Positions 17,227-27,332 of a DNA stretch of 64,000 bases are shown here, in pieces (position 1 is the first letter of the stretch; the number at the start of each line of letters is the position of its first letter). Origin of the DNA: Gammaproteobacteria bacterium (lineage in GTDB: Bacteria; Pseudomonadota; Gammaproteobacteria; Pseudomonadales; Pseudohongiellaceae); NCBI GenBank assembly GCA_002711845.1, contig PASF01000009.1, positions 186,001-250,000 on the forward strand, in the 5' to 3' direction. The notes under the pieces are model-generated. The model was not told the origin of the DNA. It searched no databases and worked only from the letters and a program-made list of their open reading frames with translations. The position numbers and the translations under genes are program-made.

Positions 17227-18629
17227 GCAAGGCGAGTATTCTGGTCGTTGAAGATAACTGGGAATTGCGCGAAGCGCTGTGCGATACACTGGAGTATGCC
17301 GGTTATCAGGTGCAGGCCACCGAGTCCGGAGAAGCCGCCTTGCAATTGCTGACACAGTCGCGTGTTGACATGGTGATATCGGACATCAATATGGATGGCA
17401 TGGACGGTCATGAGTTGTTGCAGCAGCTGCGGGCCCGGTTTCCGGTGATGCCAGTGGTGCTGATCACCGCGTTTGGCAGTATCGGCAGTTCGGTTCGTGC
17501 CATGCGCGAAGGGGCTGTCGATTACCTGCTGAAACCATTCAAGCCCGAGCAATTGCTGGCCACCGTGGAAAAATATCTGACCCAGAAAGTCACGGGCTCC
17601 TCACAGCCGGTGGCAATCGAACCATCCAGTCAACAACTGCTGGGGCTGGCGCAGAAAGTGGCACAGTCAGATGCCACGGTACTGATCTCAGGTGAGAGCG
17701 GCACCGGCAAGGAAGTATTGGCGCAATACATACACCAGCAGTCCAAACGCGCCAATGGACCTTTCGTGGCAATCAATTGTGCCGCGATTCCGGAGAACAT
17801 GCTGGAGGCCACACTGTTTGGTCACGAGAAAGGCTCGTTTACCGGCGCCTATCAGAGCAGCCCGGGCAAGTTCGAGCAGGCCGAGGGTGGCACGATTTTG
17901 CTGGACGAAATTTCGGAAATGGATATCGGCCTGCAGGCCAAAATTCTGCGTGTATTGCAGGAGCGGGAAGTTGAGCGCCTGGGTAGCCGCAAGACGTTGC
18001 AGCTTGATGTCCGTGTGATTGCCACCACCAACCGGGATTTACGTGCCTGTGTTCGCGAGGGGCGTTTTCGTGAAGACCTGTTCTACCGCCTCAGCGTGTT
18101 TCCACTGGCGTGGCAGCCTTTGCGCCACCGGCGACAGGATATTGTGCCGCTGGCCGAGCGACTGCTGCAGCAGCATGCAGCGCGAATGGGGCGGGGCGTG
18201 ACCACACTTGATGCACGCGCCCGGCAGGAACTGATCAGTCATGACTGGCCCGGCAATGTTCGCGAGTTGGACAATGTGCTGCAACGGGCGCTGATTATTC
18301 AGGATGGCAATGTGATCTCTGCGGCGAGCCTGGCGCTGGTGTCAGACACACATCATGATGCGCCCGTGCTGGTCGACACCACAGCGGCCGATACCTGGCA
18401 GGCACCGGCAAGCGCCGCGAGCCAGAACAGCAGCGACGCTGATACCCAGGTGCTGGGCAATGACCTCAAGCAGCGCGAATTTGAAATCATTCTGCAGACC
18501 TTGAAGAAACAGCGCGGTCGCCGCAAGGAAACCGCAGAAGCATTGGGTGTCAGTGCGAGAACGTTACGTTACAAGCTGGCTCGCATGCGAGACCTGGGTA
18601 TTAATATTGATTCGCTGGTAAGCGCATAA
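17223..18629 (+). CDS. flrC: Sigma-54-dependent flagellar response regulator FlrC/FleR
   Basis: Activator of middle flagellar operons, 468 residues. Receiver domain with phospho-acceptor aspartate in VISDINMDGMDG; AAA+ domain with Walker A GESGTGKE, Walker B GTILLDEISEM and the sigma-54 contact loop GSFTGA in place of the common GAFTGA; Fis-type helix-turn-helix at the end (RGRRKETAEALGVSARTLRYKL). Partner of FlrB. Likely targets here include the sigma-54 promoter before fliL. The Ala-to-Ser change in the contact loop occurs in some natural activators and is probably functional. Confidence 0.96.
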   Translation: MSKASILVVEDNWELREALCDTLEYAGYQVQATESGEAALQLLTQSRVDMVISDINMDGMDGHELLQQLRARFPVMPVVLITAFGSIGSSVRAMREGAVDYLLKPFKPEQLLATVEKYLTQKVTGSSQPVAIEPSSQQLLGLAQKVAQSDATVLISGESGTGKEVLAQYIHQQSKRANGPFVAINCAAIPENMLEATLFGHEKGSFTGAYQSSPGKFEQAEGGTILLDEISEMDIGLQAKILRVLQEREVERLGSRKTLQLDVRVIATTNRDLRACVREGRFREDLFYRLSVFPLAWQPLRHRRQDIVPLAERLLQQHAARMGRGVTTLDARARQELISHDWPGNVRELDNVLQRALIIQDGNVISAASLALVSDTHHDAPVLVDTTAADTWQAPASAASQNSSDADTQVLGNDLKQREFEIILQTLKKQRGRRKETAEALGVSARTLRYKLARMRDLGINIDSLVSA

Positions 18630-18645
18630 ACACGGAGAATAGCGG

Positions 18646-19023
18646 ATGAATGGTGTAACAGATCGGGTAGATATCAATCAGTTGCTGACTCAGATGCGGG
18701 ATATCCGCGGGCAGATGCAGGCGCCCAGTATACAGGCGCCAGATCTTGCAGGCGCGGTCGGCGAGGGCCGTGGTGTCGATGGCACCCAGTCATCCGAGCG
18801 CGTCGGATTTGCTGACATGCTCAAGAACGCAGTGAATTCTGTCAATGATACGCAGATGCAGTCCAGCGCACTGCAGCGCGCGTTTGAGATGGGTGACCCG
18901 GAAGTGGATATCACCCAGGTGATGATACAGATGCAGAAAGCAAGCGTGTCGTTTGAAGCCATGACACAGGTTCGCAACCGCCTGGTCAGTGCATACCAGG
19001 ACATCATGAACATGCCGATCTGA
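18646..19023 (+). CDS. fliE: Flagellar hook-basal body protein FliE
   Basis: Small rod/MS-ring junction protein, 125 residues. The C-terminal two-thirds is the conserved part: VGFADMLKNAVNSVNDTQ, QRAFEMGDPEVDITQVMI and FEAMTQVRNRLVSAYQDIMNMPI, the expected FliE ending. It lies 16 bases after flrC, with GGAGAA upstream, and begins the basal body and export genes. Confidence 0.96.
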   Translation: MNGVTDRVDINQLLTQMRDIRGQMQAPSIQAPDLAGAVGEGRGVDGTQSSERVGFADMLKNAVNSVNDTQMQSSALQRAFEMGDPEVDITQVMIQMQKASVSFEAMTQVRNRLVSAYQDIMNMPI

Positions 19024-19062
19024 CCTTCATCAGCGGACAGATTTCACTAGCAGGGTAACAAC

Positions 19063-20760
19063 ATGGCAACAGCAGAGACGGCACAAACGCAGAACGCACT
19101 GGTCCCCGCCGCGGGCGGTGAAGGTTCCGCGTATAACAGTAATTTCATGAAGGGCTTTAATCGGCTGAATCTGGTGCGCCAGGCAGGCCTGATGATTGCG
19201 CTGGCAGCCAGTATCGCGCTGGGTTTCTCGGTGGTGCTGTGGTCACAAAATGAAAGTTATCAACCGTTGTATCCCAGCATGCAGGGTTTTGATACCGCCG
19301 AACTGGTGCAGGTTATGGATACCGCCAACATACCTTACCGGATTGACCCGGCCTCGGGTGTGCTGCTGGTGCCCTCAGATGCTGTTGATGCCGTGCGCCT
19401 GCAGGTAGCCAGCGCCGGTGTTACCCGGGACAACGGGTACGGCTATGAGTTCCTGGATCAGGAGCAAAGCCTGGGCACCAGTCAGTTCATGGAGGCCAAT
19501 CGTTACAAGCGCAGCATGGAAGGTGAGCTGCAGCGTACCATTACCAGTTTTCGCCACGTTCAGTCGGCGCGCGTTCACCTGGCTACGCCTGAACGTTCGG
19601 TGTTCGTCCGCAATAGTCGCAAGCCAACCGCATCGGTATTCCTGGCCCTGCATTCCGGCCGGCAGCTGACCGACAATCAGGTTCAGGCAATCGCCAACCT
19701 GGTCGCTTCCAGTGTGCCGGAGATGCTTCCTGAGGATGTCACGGTTGTGGATCAGCAGGGTAATCTGCTGTCCCGAACCGGCGAAAATACCGAGATGATG
19801 ATGGCGTCAGAGCAGTTTGCCTATGTTCGACGTTATGAGGAAACGCTGGTTGGCCGCGTCAACCGGATTCTGCATCCACTGCTGGGGGCGGGGAAATTCA
19901 CTGCGGAAGTGGCGGCGGATGTGGATTTCACCCGCACTGAACAGGCTGCGGAGGTCTATAACCCGGACGGCAGCTCGGTACGCAGCGAGCAGTCAATGAA
20001 CGAAAGGCGCTCTGCGGGGGATGTGATCGCAGGTATTCCAGGTGCCCTGTCCAACCAGCCCCCGAGTGCCGCCACCGCGCCGGAAACACTTGAGGGTGCC
20101 AATAACCCGGCGGCCGCAGCGGAGCAGGCCAATGTTCGGACTCAGGAGACGCGTAACTATGAGCTCGACCGGACCATCAGCTACACCAACTACGACCCGG
20201 TCTCGGTTCGACGACTTTCTGTCGCCGTGGTGATCGATGAGCCTGTCGGCGAAGGCGTGCAGGGCTGGAGCGCGGAAGATATGGAGCGTATCAGTGCGCT
20301 GGTCCGGGATGCAGTCGGCTACAACGCCGAGCGCGGCGATAGTGTGACCGTCATCAACAAGGCTTTCGCCCAGGTTGAAGATATGGCGTCCGACGCCCTG
20401 CCTTTCTGGCAGGCCTCCTGGTTCGCGCCTGCGCTGCGACAGGCGGCAGCAGCCCTGTTTGTGCTGATTCTGGTGTTTGGTGTGCTGATGCCGTCGTTAA
20501 AACGCTTGACGGCAGCCGGCAGTGCGGGTCGTGCCGGCGCCGGTGCCGGTGATGCGTCAACAGAAGTCGGCTACGCCGACATCAAGGCAGAGCAGAAAAT
20601 GCAGGAAGACTCGGTGACCCTTAGCGGAGGCGATGATATTCTGCTGGCGGGCCCTGCTGAGAGTTATGAACGGCAATTGGGTGCGATCAAAGGCCTGGTT
20701 GCAGAAGACCCGGCGCGTGCGGCGCAGGTCGTGAAAAACTGGATTTCTAACGATGGCTGA
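19063..20760 (+). CDS. fliF: Flagellar MS-ring protein FliF
   Basis: Inner-membrane ring protein, 565 residues, the normal length. Two membrane helices (about residues 44-64, AGLMIALAASIALGFSVVLW, and about 455-475, AALFVLILVFGVLMPSL) flank a large periplasmic region with ring-building domains; ATPERSVFVRNSRKPTASVFL is a hallmark. The cytoplasmic tail that binds FliG ends in DPARAAQVVKNWI, the usual FliG-binding helix. Its end overlaps fliG by eight bases. Confidence 0.97.
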   Translation: MATAETAQTQNALVPAAGGEGSAYNSNFMKGFNRLNLVRQAGLMIALAASIALGFSVVLWSQNESYQPLYPSMQGFDTAELVQVMDTANIPYRIDPASGVLLVPSDAVDAVRLQVASAGVTRDNGYGYEFLDQEQSLGTSQFMEANRYKRSMEGELQRTITSFRHVQSARVHLATPERSVFVRNSRKPTASVFLALHSGRQLTDNQVQAIANLVASSVPEMLPEDVTVVDQQGNLLSRTGENTEMMMASEQFAYVRRYEETLVGRVNRILHPLLGAGKFTAEVAADVDFTRTEQAAEVYNPDGSSVRSEQSMNERRSAGDVIAGIPGALSNQPPSAATAPETLEGANNPAAAAEQANVRTQETRNYELDRTISYTNYDPVSVRRLSVAVVIDEPVGEGVQGWSAEDMERISALVRDAVGYNAERGDSVTVINKAFAQVEDMASDALPFWQASWFAPALRQAAAALFVLILVFGVLMPSLKRLTAAGSAGRAGAGAGDASTEVGYADIKAEQKMQEDSVTLSGGDDILLAGPAESYERQLGAIKGLVAEDPARAAQVVKNWISNDG

Positions 20761-21778
20761 GAACAAATCGATGGAGAACACGGCTCGCAACATCAGCTCA
20801 CTTGAGCGCGCAGCCATCCTGCTAATGAGCATGGGTGAAAAGGATGCTGCCGAAATTCTCAAGCAGATGGGACCCAAGGAAGTGCAAAAGGTCGGTGCGG
20901 CCATGTCAGCTTTGAAGTCGGTGTCCCAGGACACTGTATCGTCGGTGCTGAATTCCTTTCTGGGCGAATGCGGCGCGCAGAGCGGCCTTGGGGTTGGCTC
21001 GGAGAACTATATCCGCAATATGCTCACTGAAGCGCTGGGCGAGGAACGTGCACGCGGTTTTCTTGACCGCATTTTGTTGGGCGGCTCCAGCTCCGGCATC
21101 AACAGTCTGAAATGGATGGACCCGCGCTCGGTGGCAGATGTCATCCGCCAGGAGCATCCGCAGATTCAGGCAGTTGTGCTGAGTTATCTGGAGCCGGACC
21201 AGTCCGCCAGTATTCTCGGTAATTTCCCGGAAAAAGTGCGGCTTGAAATCATGATGCGTATCGCCTCACTGGAAAGTGTGCAACCGGAAGCGCTGAAAGA
21301 ACTCAACCTGATTCTCGAGAAGCAGTTTTCCGGCAAGGGATCAAATCCATCGACGTCAATCGGCGGCAGAAAAACCGCTGCCGAAATCATGAACAACCTC
21401 GATGGCGCCGTTGAGCAGGAGTTGATGCAGTCCATCAAGGATGTCGATGAAGACCTGGGCAACCAGATCCAGGATCTGATGTTTGTCTTTGACAATCTCC
21501 GTGAAGTGGAAGATCGGGGTATACAGGCGTTGTTACGCGAAGTCTCCTCGGAAGTGCTTATCCTGGCATTGAAGGGCGCCGACGATTTCCTGAAAGAGAA
21601 ATTTTTCGCCAATATGTCGAAGCGTGCGGCGGAACTGTTGCGTGATGATCTTGAGGCCAAAGGTCCGGTTCGTATCGTTGAAGTTGAAGCAGCGCAGAAA
21701 GAGATTCTGGTCGTCGCCCGGCGAATGGCTGACGCTGGCGAAATCCAGCTCGGTGGCGGCGGTGAGGCGATGATCTGA
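20753..21778 (+). CDS. fliG: Flagellar motor switch protein FliG
   Basis: Rotor protein that links the MS-ring to the C-ring and takes torque from the stator, 341 residues. The N-terminal domain has LERAAILLMSMGEKDAAEIL, the middle domain an HPQ block (RQEHPQIQAVVLSYLEPDQSA; EHPQ motif), and the C-terminal domain the charged torque helix (REVSSEVLILALKGADDFLKEK) with conserved Arg and Asp/Glu residues. Start overlaps fliF, fitting a 1:1 complex. Confidence 0.97.
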   Translation: MAENKSMENTARNISSLERAAILLMSMGEKDAAEILKQMGPKEVQKVGAAMSALKSVSQDTVSSVLNSFLGECGAQSGLGVGSENYIRNMLTEALGEERARGFLDRILLGGSSSGINSLKWMDPRSVADVIRQEHPQIQAVVLSYLEPDQSASILGNFPEKVRLEIMMRIASLESVQPEALKELNLILEKQFSGKGSNPSTSIGGRKTAAEIMNNLDGAVEQELMQSIKDVDEDLGNQIQDLMFVFDNLREVEDRGIQALLREVSSEVLILALKGADDFLKEKFFANMSKRAAELLRDDLEAKGPVRIVEVEAAQKEILVVARRMADAGEIQLGGGGEAMI

Positions 21779-21788
21779 TGGGGATAAT

Positions 21789-22835
21789 ATGATGCAGCGG
21801 CATGTGTTTGATGGCACCACGCGTGTCAGTCAGAGAACTCTGGAAGAGCTTCCGGTCATGCGCTGGATGCCGCCGACCATTGGTGCCGGCGGCAAACTGA
21901 TTCAGGCTGAGCCCCGTGCCGAATCGACACTGCGCCAGGCTGTTGAACAGAATAGCGGCCGTCAGGATGACGCCGGTGGTCAGTTTCAGCCCAGATCTGC
22001 CCCCGTCCCGGCGGCCGATAGCATGCAGTCATATGATCAGGCGCGGGAAGAAGGCCTGTTGTCAGGGCGTCAGGAAGGACTGGAAAAAGGTCTCGAGGAA
22101 GGGCGCCGTCAAGGCCATGAAAGGGGCCTGCAGCAGGGGCTGGAAGAAGGCAGAACACAGGGTCTTGAGCAGGGTTACAAGGAAGGCCTGCAACAGGCCG
22201 ATACCGAACTCAGGCAAACCCTGAAGACCCTTAACAGCGTGATGACACAACTCAGTCATGCCATTAACGAGCAGGATTATCAGCTCGAGAAAGCGCTGCT
22301 GGATCTCAGCCGCGAGATTGCCCGCCAGGTAGTGCAGCGCGAGTTGATGATCGACAGCAGTCATATCATGGCGATTGTCCGGCAGGCGCTGGCAACTTTG
22401 CCGCCAAGCCGGGACAACGTCCGTATTCTGGTCAACCCGGCTGACCAGCCGCTGGTGCAGCAGGCTGCCGAAGAAGGCGGTGAGAATTGGCGTGTGGTGG
22501 CCAATCAGCATGTGGCGCCGGGTGGTTGCCGGGTGGAGACAGATCAAAGCGCCGTTGACTTTACCACCAGCGAGCGATTTTCCCAGGTCATTGAACAGAT
22601 CGTTCAGCGGCAGTTTGCAGAACAGACGTCAGCTGACGGCGATGACGCCGAAGAAGCCTTTGAGGCAGCACCGGAACCGTTGGTGAAAAAGTCTCGCCAT
22701 GCACAGGCAGTGGCCAGCAAGCCGGGCCTGGCCGACCAGGCCGCCGCCCTGGCAGAGGACGATGCAGATAAAGCCGGCAGCGCCGGCGCTGAGGTGCTGC
22801 CGGCTTCGACAGATGCGCAGCAGGAGCAACCATGA
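21789..22835 (+). CDS. fliH: Flagellar export stator protein FliH
   Basis: Holds the FliI ATPase at the export gate and controls its activity. 348 residues, long for FliH because of an extended N-terminus and a C-terminal Ala/Glu-rich tail of about 70 residues. The middle has a run of glycine-spaced motifs ([30 protein letters not shown]), the GxxxG repeat helix typical of FliH, followed by the conserved domain ([20 protein letters not shown]). GGGGATA precedes the ATG at 21789; overlaps fliI by four bases. Confidence 0.93.
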   Translation: MMQRHVFDGTTRVSQRTLEELPVMRWMPPTIGAGGKLIQAEPRAESTLRQAVEQNSGRQDDAGGQFQPRSAPVPAADSMQSYDQAREEGLLSGRQEGLEKGLEEGRRQGHERGLQQGLEEGRTQGLEQGYKEGLQQADTELRQTLKTLNSVMTQLSHAINEQDYQLEKALLDLSREIARQVVQRELMIDSSHIMAIVRQALATLPPSRDNVRILVNPADQPLVQQAAEEGGENWRVVANQHVAPGGCRVETDQSAVDFTTSERFSQVIEQIVQRQFAEQTSADGDDAEEAFEAAPEPLVKKSRHAQAVASKPGLADQAAALAEDDADKAGSAGAEVLPASTDAQQEQP

Positions 22836-24304
22836 AACCCAGACAGAGCCTGGCACAACGGCTACGGCGCTATCAGCCAGCCACTGACCTGACGGTCAGG
22901 CCGGTCATTGTCGGTAAACTGACCCGTGTGGTCGGGCTGACCCTGGAAGCTGTCGGTTGTAACGTGTCACTGGGCAGCCGGTGTCTGGTCAGTCACAGTC
23001 ATGGCAAGGAAATTGAAGCTGAGGTTGTCGGCTTTGACGGGCCGCGTATCTTTCTGATGCCGCTGTATAGCATTGAAGGCCTGCAGCCGGGCGCCCGTGT
23101 GGTGCCGGCACCTGCAGCCCGTCCGTTGTGGGTCGGCGACGGACTGCTGGGCAGGGTACTTGACGGGTTTGGCGAACCGATTGACGGCAAAGGTCCGATC
23201 GCAGTCCAGCATTGCCGTGAAGCGCAGCCGGTGCGATCGATCAACCCGCTTAAACGTCAGCCTATCCGTGAGACCCTGGATGTCGGCATCGCTGCCATCA
23301 ATGGTCTGCTGACGGTAGGGCGCGGCCAGCGTATTGGTCTGTTTGCCGGCAGTGGTGTGGGTAAGAGTGTGCTGCTGGGCATGATGACCCGGTTTACCGA
23401 AGCCGACGTCATTGTCGTCGGGCTGATCGGCGAACGAGGCCGGGAGGTGAAGGAGTTCATTGATGAAATTCTGGCTGAGGAAGGTCTGGCCAGATCCGTG
23501 GTGGTCGCCTCACCGGCGGATGATTCGCCACTGATGCGATTGCGCGCCGCCATGATTACCACCCGTATCGCCGAAGGTTTTCGTGATCAGGGTAAAGATG
23601 TGCTGATGCTGATGGACTCACTGACACGCTATGCCATGGCGCAGCGGGAAATAGCGCTGGCCATCGGCGAACCGCCGGCTACCAAGGGGTATCCGCCTTC
23701 AGTGTTTGCCCGTATTCCGCAACTGGTGGAACGCGCCGGCAATGCAGACAGCGGCGAGGGCACGATCACGGCATTTTATACCGTGCTCACCGAAGGTGAT
23801 GACCAGCAGGACCCGGTCGCCGATTCTGCGCGGGCCATTCTCGATGGTCACGTTGTGTTGTCGCGGATGCTGGCCGAACAGGGCCACTATCCGGCGATCG
23901 ACATTGAGGCGTCCATCAGCCGGGTTATGCCGGCTGTTGTTGGCGCCGATCACCTTGCCAAGGCCCAGTTGTTCAAGCGGGTATATTCGCGTTATCAGCA
24001 GAGCCGGGATCTGATCAGTGTCGGCGCCTATACCATGGGCTCTGACAAGGATATCGATTTTGCCATTGAAAGGATGCCGCATCTTCGCCAGTTCCTGCAG
24101 CAGGGCCTCACTGAAAAAGTCAGCCTGGCAGATGCCGCGCAGCGCCTGGGCAAAGCGATTTCGCCGGTATCCGGGCGCCCCATGCCGGGTGCTGCCGGCA
24201 GCGCCAGCAACCCTGGCAATGTCACGCAACTGCAGCCCAGGACCACGCTGGGCGGCAGTGAACGGGGTGGCCAGCCGGACAGGCAATCAGGTAGTGCTTC
24301 TTGA
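22832..24304 (+). CDS. fliI: Flagellum-specific ATPase FliI
   Basis: Export ATPase related to the F1 beta subunit, 490 residues. Walker [16 protein letters not shown], Walker [18 protein letters not shown], glutamate switch in [13 protein letters not shown] and the F/V-type block [21 protein letters not shown]. Works with FliH and FliJ at the base of the export apparatus. A 40-residue, Gly/Ser/Gln-rich extension follows the normal end. Shares 4 bases with fliH and with fliJ. Confidence 0.97.
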   Translation: MKPRQSLAQRLRRYQPATDLTVRPVIVGKLTRVVGLTLEAVGCNVSLGSRCLVSHSHGKEIEAEVVGFDGPRIFLMPLYSIEGLQPGARVVPAPAARPLWVGDGLLGRVLDGFGEPIDGKGPIAVQHCREAQPVRSINPLKRQPIRETLDVGIAAINGLLTVGRGQRIGLFAGSGVGKSVLLGMMTRFTEADVIVVGLIGERGREVKEFIDEILAEEGLARSVVVASPADDSPLMRLRAAMITTRIAEGFRDQGKDVLMLMDSLTRYAMAQREIALAIGEPPATKGYPPSVFARIPQLVERAGNADSGEGTITAFYTVLTEGDDQQDPVADSARAILDGHVVLSRMLAEQGHYPAIDIEASISRVMPAVVGADHLAKAQLFKRVYSRYQQSRDLISVGAYTMGSDKDIDFAIERMPHLRQFLQQGLTEKVSLADAAQRLGKAISPVSGRPMPGAAGSASNPGNVTQLQPRTTLGGSERGGQPDRQSGSAS

Positions 24305-24747
24305 ACCGGGTAAAACGCATGCTCCCGGTACTGCGACTGGCAGAGCTGGAGGCGAACAAGGCCGGTCAGGCGCTGGCAATGATCCAGCAGCGTATTCAGG
24401 TCGAGGATAACAAACTCTCCCAGCTTCAATCATATCAGCAGGATTACCGGCAACAGATGCAGGTGTCGGGTCAGGCGGGCATGACGGTTGAACGGTTACG
24501 TCTTTTTGATGGTTTTCATCAGCAACTCGATCGGGCCATCAATCATCAGCGTGATCTTATTGTGCATATGCAAAAGGATCAGGAACGGGTGCGTGACCAT
24601 TGGCGCCAACTTGATATACGCCACAAAAGCCTGGAAAAAATGATCGAGCGGCTGCAGCGGGAAGCTGACGTACAACAGGCCCGCAACGAGCAGCGTAATC
24701 ACGATGAGTTTGCGCGCCGTCGTCCCGAGGGATCAAACTGGTCCTGA
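24301..24747 (+). CDS. fliJ: Flagellar export protein FliJ
   Basis: Small coiled-coil escort and ATPase central-stalk protein, 148 residues. Almost all heptad-like helix: [60 protein letters not shown]. The TTG start overlaps the fliI stop (ttga); no better ATG gives a full N-terminal helix. The end [11 protein letters not shown] is the usual FliJ tail. Confidence 0.9.
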   Translation: MNRVKRMLPVLRLAELEANKAGQALAMIQQRIQVEDNKLSQLQSYQQDYRQQMQVSGQAGMTVERLRLFDGFHQQLDRAINHQRDLIVHMQKDQERVRDHWRQLDIRHKSLEKMIERLQREADVQQARNEQRNHDEFARRRPEGSNWS

Positions 24748-24863
24748 CAGCATTTACACGGGTTCCTTCCTAACTGGCAGGTTTCTTGCTGAGTCTTCTG
24801 CAGAGTCAATATCCAGGGCCGCGGCGGTCTTGGGCAAAGGCGATCATACAGAGGATTCAGAAA

Positions 24864-26582
24864 ATGTTGCTCCCCGTCGATTTGATGTCTCTTGTCGGTG
24901 CTGGTACTGGTGTTGGTGTGGGTGCCGGTACCGGGGTCGGTTCATCATCAGGCAATACCCGGGAGGGAAATAATGGCGCTGACAGTCCGGGATCATCATG
25001 GCTGCTGACAGCCGATATGGACAGCTCGTCGGAATCAGGTAAGGAGCTGATAAACCAAATATTTCGATCCTATAACAATGATGGTGAGGCCAACCCGGTC
25101 GCGCGCTTCGCGGCGGATCTGCAGGCGTTGCTGCATACCCATGGCGTCTCGCTGACGGGAGCCAGTTCGCTGACGACTGACAGTTCGCTGACGCCGGAAA
25201 CAATCACCCTGGCCACAGGGCCGGACGGTGTTGAATCCGCAGGGGCGGCATGGAGTGTCGATGAACTGTTACAAATGTCGATGAACACCGTCGCAGGCGG
25301 AAACAGTTTGCCACTGGGCGACCAAACTTTGCCGGTTGTGTTGAGCAACTGGCTGGCCGCATTGACGAGCTCTGCTCCGGCTACGCCGGCGGATGCTGAC
25401 ACAAGTACGATGAACCCGGGTGCAAGCACGACCCTGGCTGCGAATCTGCTCGCTGACGCTATCAGCGCTGCCACCAAGCCGCCCTCCAGTAACGTGGTGG
25501 CCGGGGCAGTGACCCTGGCAGTGGCTGACGGTGAGCTGCAGTCCGTGCCTGTCGCGTCGGGCAGCACAGCCAAGGACGGCGTGAGTGGGGCCGCCCTGGC
25601 TGCAGTTGATGCGACCACCCTTGCAAACGTGCCGGCACAGACTGGCAGCGACGCTGACCCGCTGACAGCTGAGCTGCCACCCCGGATAGCCGTCAGCAGT
25701 AATCCGGGCTCTGATCAGGACATGGCGTTGCGCTCGGCCCTGATGGATGATGCCAATCGCCAGGCCGCCGAAGCCGGGCAGCTTAATCCTGGCCCTCACA
25801 AAGCCAGCGCTGATGCCGCCAATGTCAGTGCGTTCAGATCCATTCAGGTCAGTGCACAGGCTGCCGGCGAACTGACCGGTATGGCCAGCGACGGCCTGGG
25901 CAGTCAGCCAGAGCCAGGCAGAGCGGGGACATTGCAGGAGCGGACGCAGGGACTCAGTGGTCAATGGGCGGCAGCAGTGGCCGGCGCCAGCAGTGACACC
26001 GCGGCGTCGTCAAGTTCAGCCCAGCTGTTTAATTCGACAGATGGCAGTACTGCGGTGAATCGTGCCGATCAGCGCATGTTTGCGACCGAAGCCGCGCAGC
26101 AGGCGCAGTCACAGGCCGCCCAGCAAACGGCAACACGCACCACCGAGGGCTTGCCCAGGTTCGCCATGGACACCGGTTTTGGTCAACAGGGCTGGCCAGA
26201 CAGTCTGGGGCGACAGTTGCTGGTGATGAGCAGTCAGGGTATCTCTTCTGCGCAGATCCGGCTTGACCCGCCGGAGCTGGGAAGCCTGACGGTCAAGGTT
26301 CAGATATCCGCCGATCAGCAGGCCAGTGTCAGTTTTGTCAGCCAGCACGCGTTGGTCCGTGACGCTCTGGAACAGCAGCTCAATCGGCTCCAGGACCTGT
26401 TCAGGGATCAGGGGCTGAATCTTCAGGACGTGTCTGTCTCAGACCAGTCACCGCAGCAGCGCGAGGGGCAGGAGCAGGGGCAACAGGGCAGGGGTCGGGA
26501 CGCCGGCGCTGGTGAGCAGGACCCGACAGCTGCAGAACCGGTGTTGATGCGCTCCGAGTCGCTGATCGATTTCTACGCGTGA
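24864..26582 (+). CDS. fliK: Flagellar hook-length control protein FliK
   Basis: Molecular ruler that stops hook growth and switches export specificity. 572 residues with a long Ala/Ser/Thr/Gly-rich, low-complexity middle and a conserved C-terminal domain (about 450-545) containing IRLDPPELGSLTVKVQIS and VSQHALVRDALEQQLNRLQ. The start at 24864 is taken because GAGGA lies eight bases upstream; an in-frame start at 24786 has no such site. The repetitive middle is normal for FliK and was not predicted to hold other domains. Confidence 0.9.
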   Translation: MLLPVDLMSLVGAGTGVGVGAGTGVGSSSGNTREGNNGADSPGSSWLLTADMDSSSESGKELINQIFRSYNNDGEANPVARFAADLQALLHTHGVSLTGASSLTTDSSLTPETITLATGPDGVESAGAAWSVDELLQMSMNTVAGGNSLPLGDQTLPVVLSNWLAALTSSAPATPADADTSTMNPGASTTLAANLLADAISAATKPPSSNVVAGAVTLAVADGELQSVPVASGSTAKDGVSGAALAAVDATTLANVPAQTGSDADPLTAELPPRIAVSSNPGSDQDMALRSALMDDANRQAAEAGQLNPGPHKASADAANVSAFRSIQVSAQAAGELTGMASDGLGSQPEPGRAGTLQERTQGLSGQWAAAVAGASSDTAASSSSAQLFNSTDGSTAVNRADQRMFATEAAQQAQSQAAQQTATRTTEGLPRFAMDTGFGQQGWPDSLGRQLLVMSSQGISSAQIRLDPPELGSLTVKVQISADQQASVSFVSQHALVRDALEQQLNRLQDLFRDQGLNLQDVSVSDQSPQQREGQEQGQQGRGRDAGAGEQDPTAAEPVLMRSESLIDFYA

Positions 26583-26751
26583 TCAAGGCGCGGGCTGTCC
26601 GTGACGCTGACCTTTGTCTCTGGGGAAGCGTCAATCAGCCGTCTCACCGGGCAGCGCCGAGTGCTTGGCAGCGTCACTAAATTGGCGAATGCCCTGGGTC
26701 ACTGTTCTGTATATAATTGATTCCTAATAAGTTATAAACTTATTTTGAGAG

Positions 26752-26768
26752 TGGCACAAGCTTTGCTT
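26752..26768 (+). promoter_or_regulatory. Sigma-54 promoter for the fliL operon
   Basis: tggcacaagctttgctt, with GG and GC 12 bases apart, about 55 bases before fliL. The 170 bases between fliK and this site hold no gene that could be supported. FlrC/FleR is the probable activator. Confidence 0.88.
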
Positions 26769-26822
26769 CTGCCATAGTGACTTAAGAAACAACCAGCGTG
26801 GTTGGTGGCGGGAAAGATTGAT

Positions 26823-27314
26823 ATGGCTGATGAAGAAGGCGTACCGGTTGCGAGCGGTAAAAAAGGGTTGCTCATCGGCATTATCGCCGTGGTGGTGCTG
26901 GCGGCTGTGGGTGGTGCTGCCTGGTACTTCCTGATGGGCAGCGATGAGGAAGCGGCTGTCGATCCGGAGGCAGTGGCGGCGGCGCCCCCGGCCGCGCCGG
27001 TGCAATACCTGGAGTTGACGCCAGCGTTTATCGTCAACTTTCCGCATCAGGGGCGGCAACGCTTCATGCAGGCGACAGTCACGGTCATGAGCCGTGATGC
27101 GGAAGCACTGCAGGCGCTTACCCAGCACATGCCGGTAATCCGTCACAATCTGATCAACCTGATGAGCGCACAGTTGATCCTGGTGTTTGAAAATCCCGCC
27201 GGTATCGAGCAACTGCGACAGATGGCAACCGATGAAGTCAACCAGGTTCTGCGGCGCGAAATAGGCCGTGATGGTATCGAACAACTGTTGTTCACCAACT
27301 TTGTCATGCAGTAG
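26823..27314 (+). CDS. fliL: Flagellar basal body-associated protein FliL
   Basis: Single-span inner-membrane protein that surrounds the stator and supports torque. 163 residues: short cytoplasmic N-terminus, helix KGLLIGIIAVVVLAAVGGAA at about residues 14-33, Ala/Pro-rich linker and a periplasmic SPFH-like domain ending in NFVMQ, the common FliL end. The ATG at 26823 is preferred over a start at 26802, which would lie closer to the promoter and adds residues not usual in the family. Confidence 0.94.
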   Translation: MADEEGVPVASGKKGLLIGIIAVVVLAAVGGAAWYFLMGSDEEAAVDPEAVAAAPPAAPVQYLELTPAFIVNFPHQGRQRFMQATVTVMSRDAEALQALTQHMPVIRHNLINLMSAQLILVFENPAGIEQLRQMATDEVNQVLRREIGRDGIEQLLFTNFVMQ

Positions 27315-27332
27315 TCAATCGGGGACATACTG

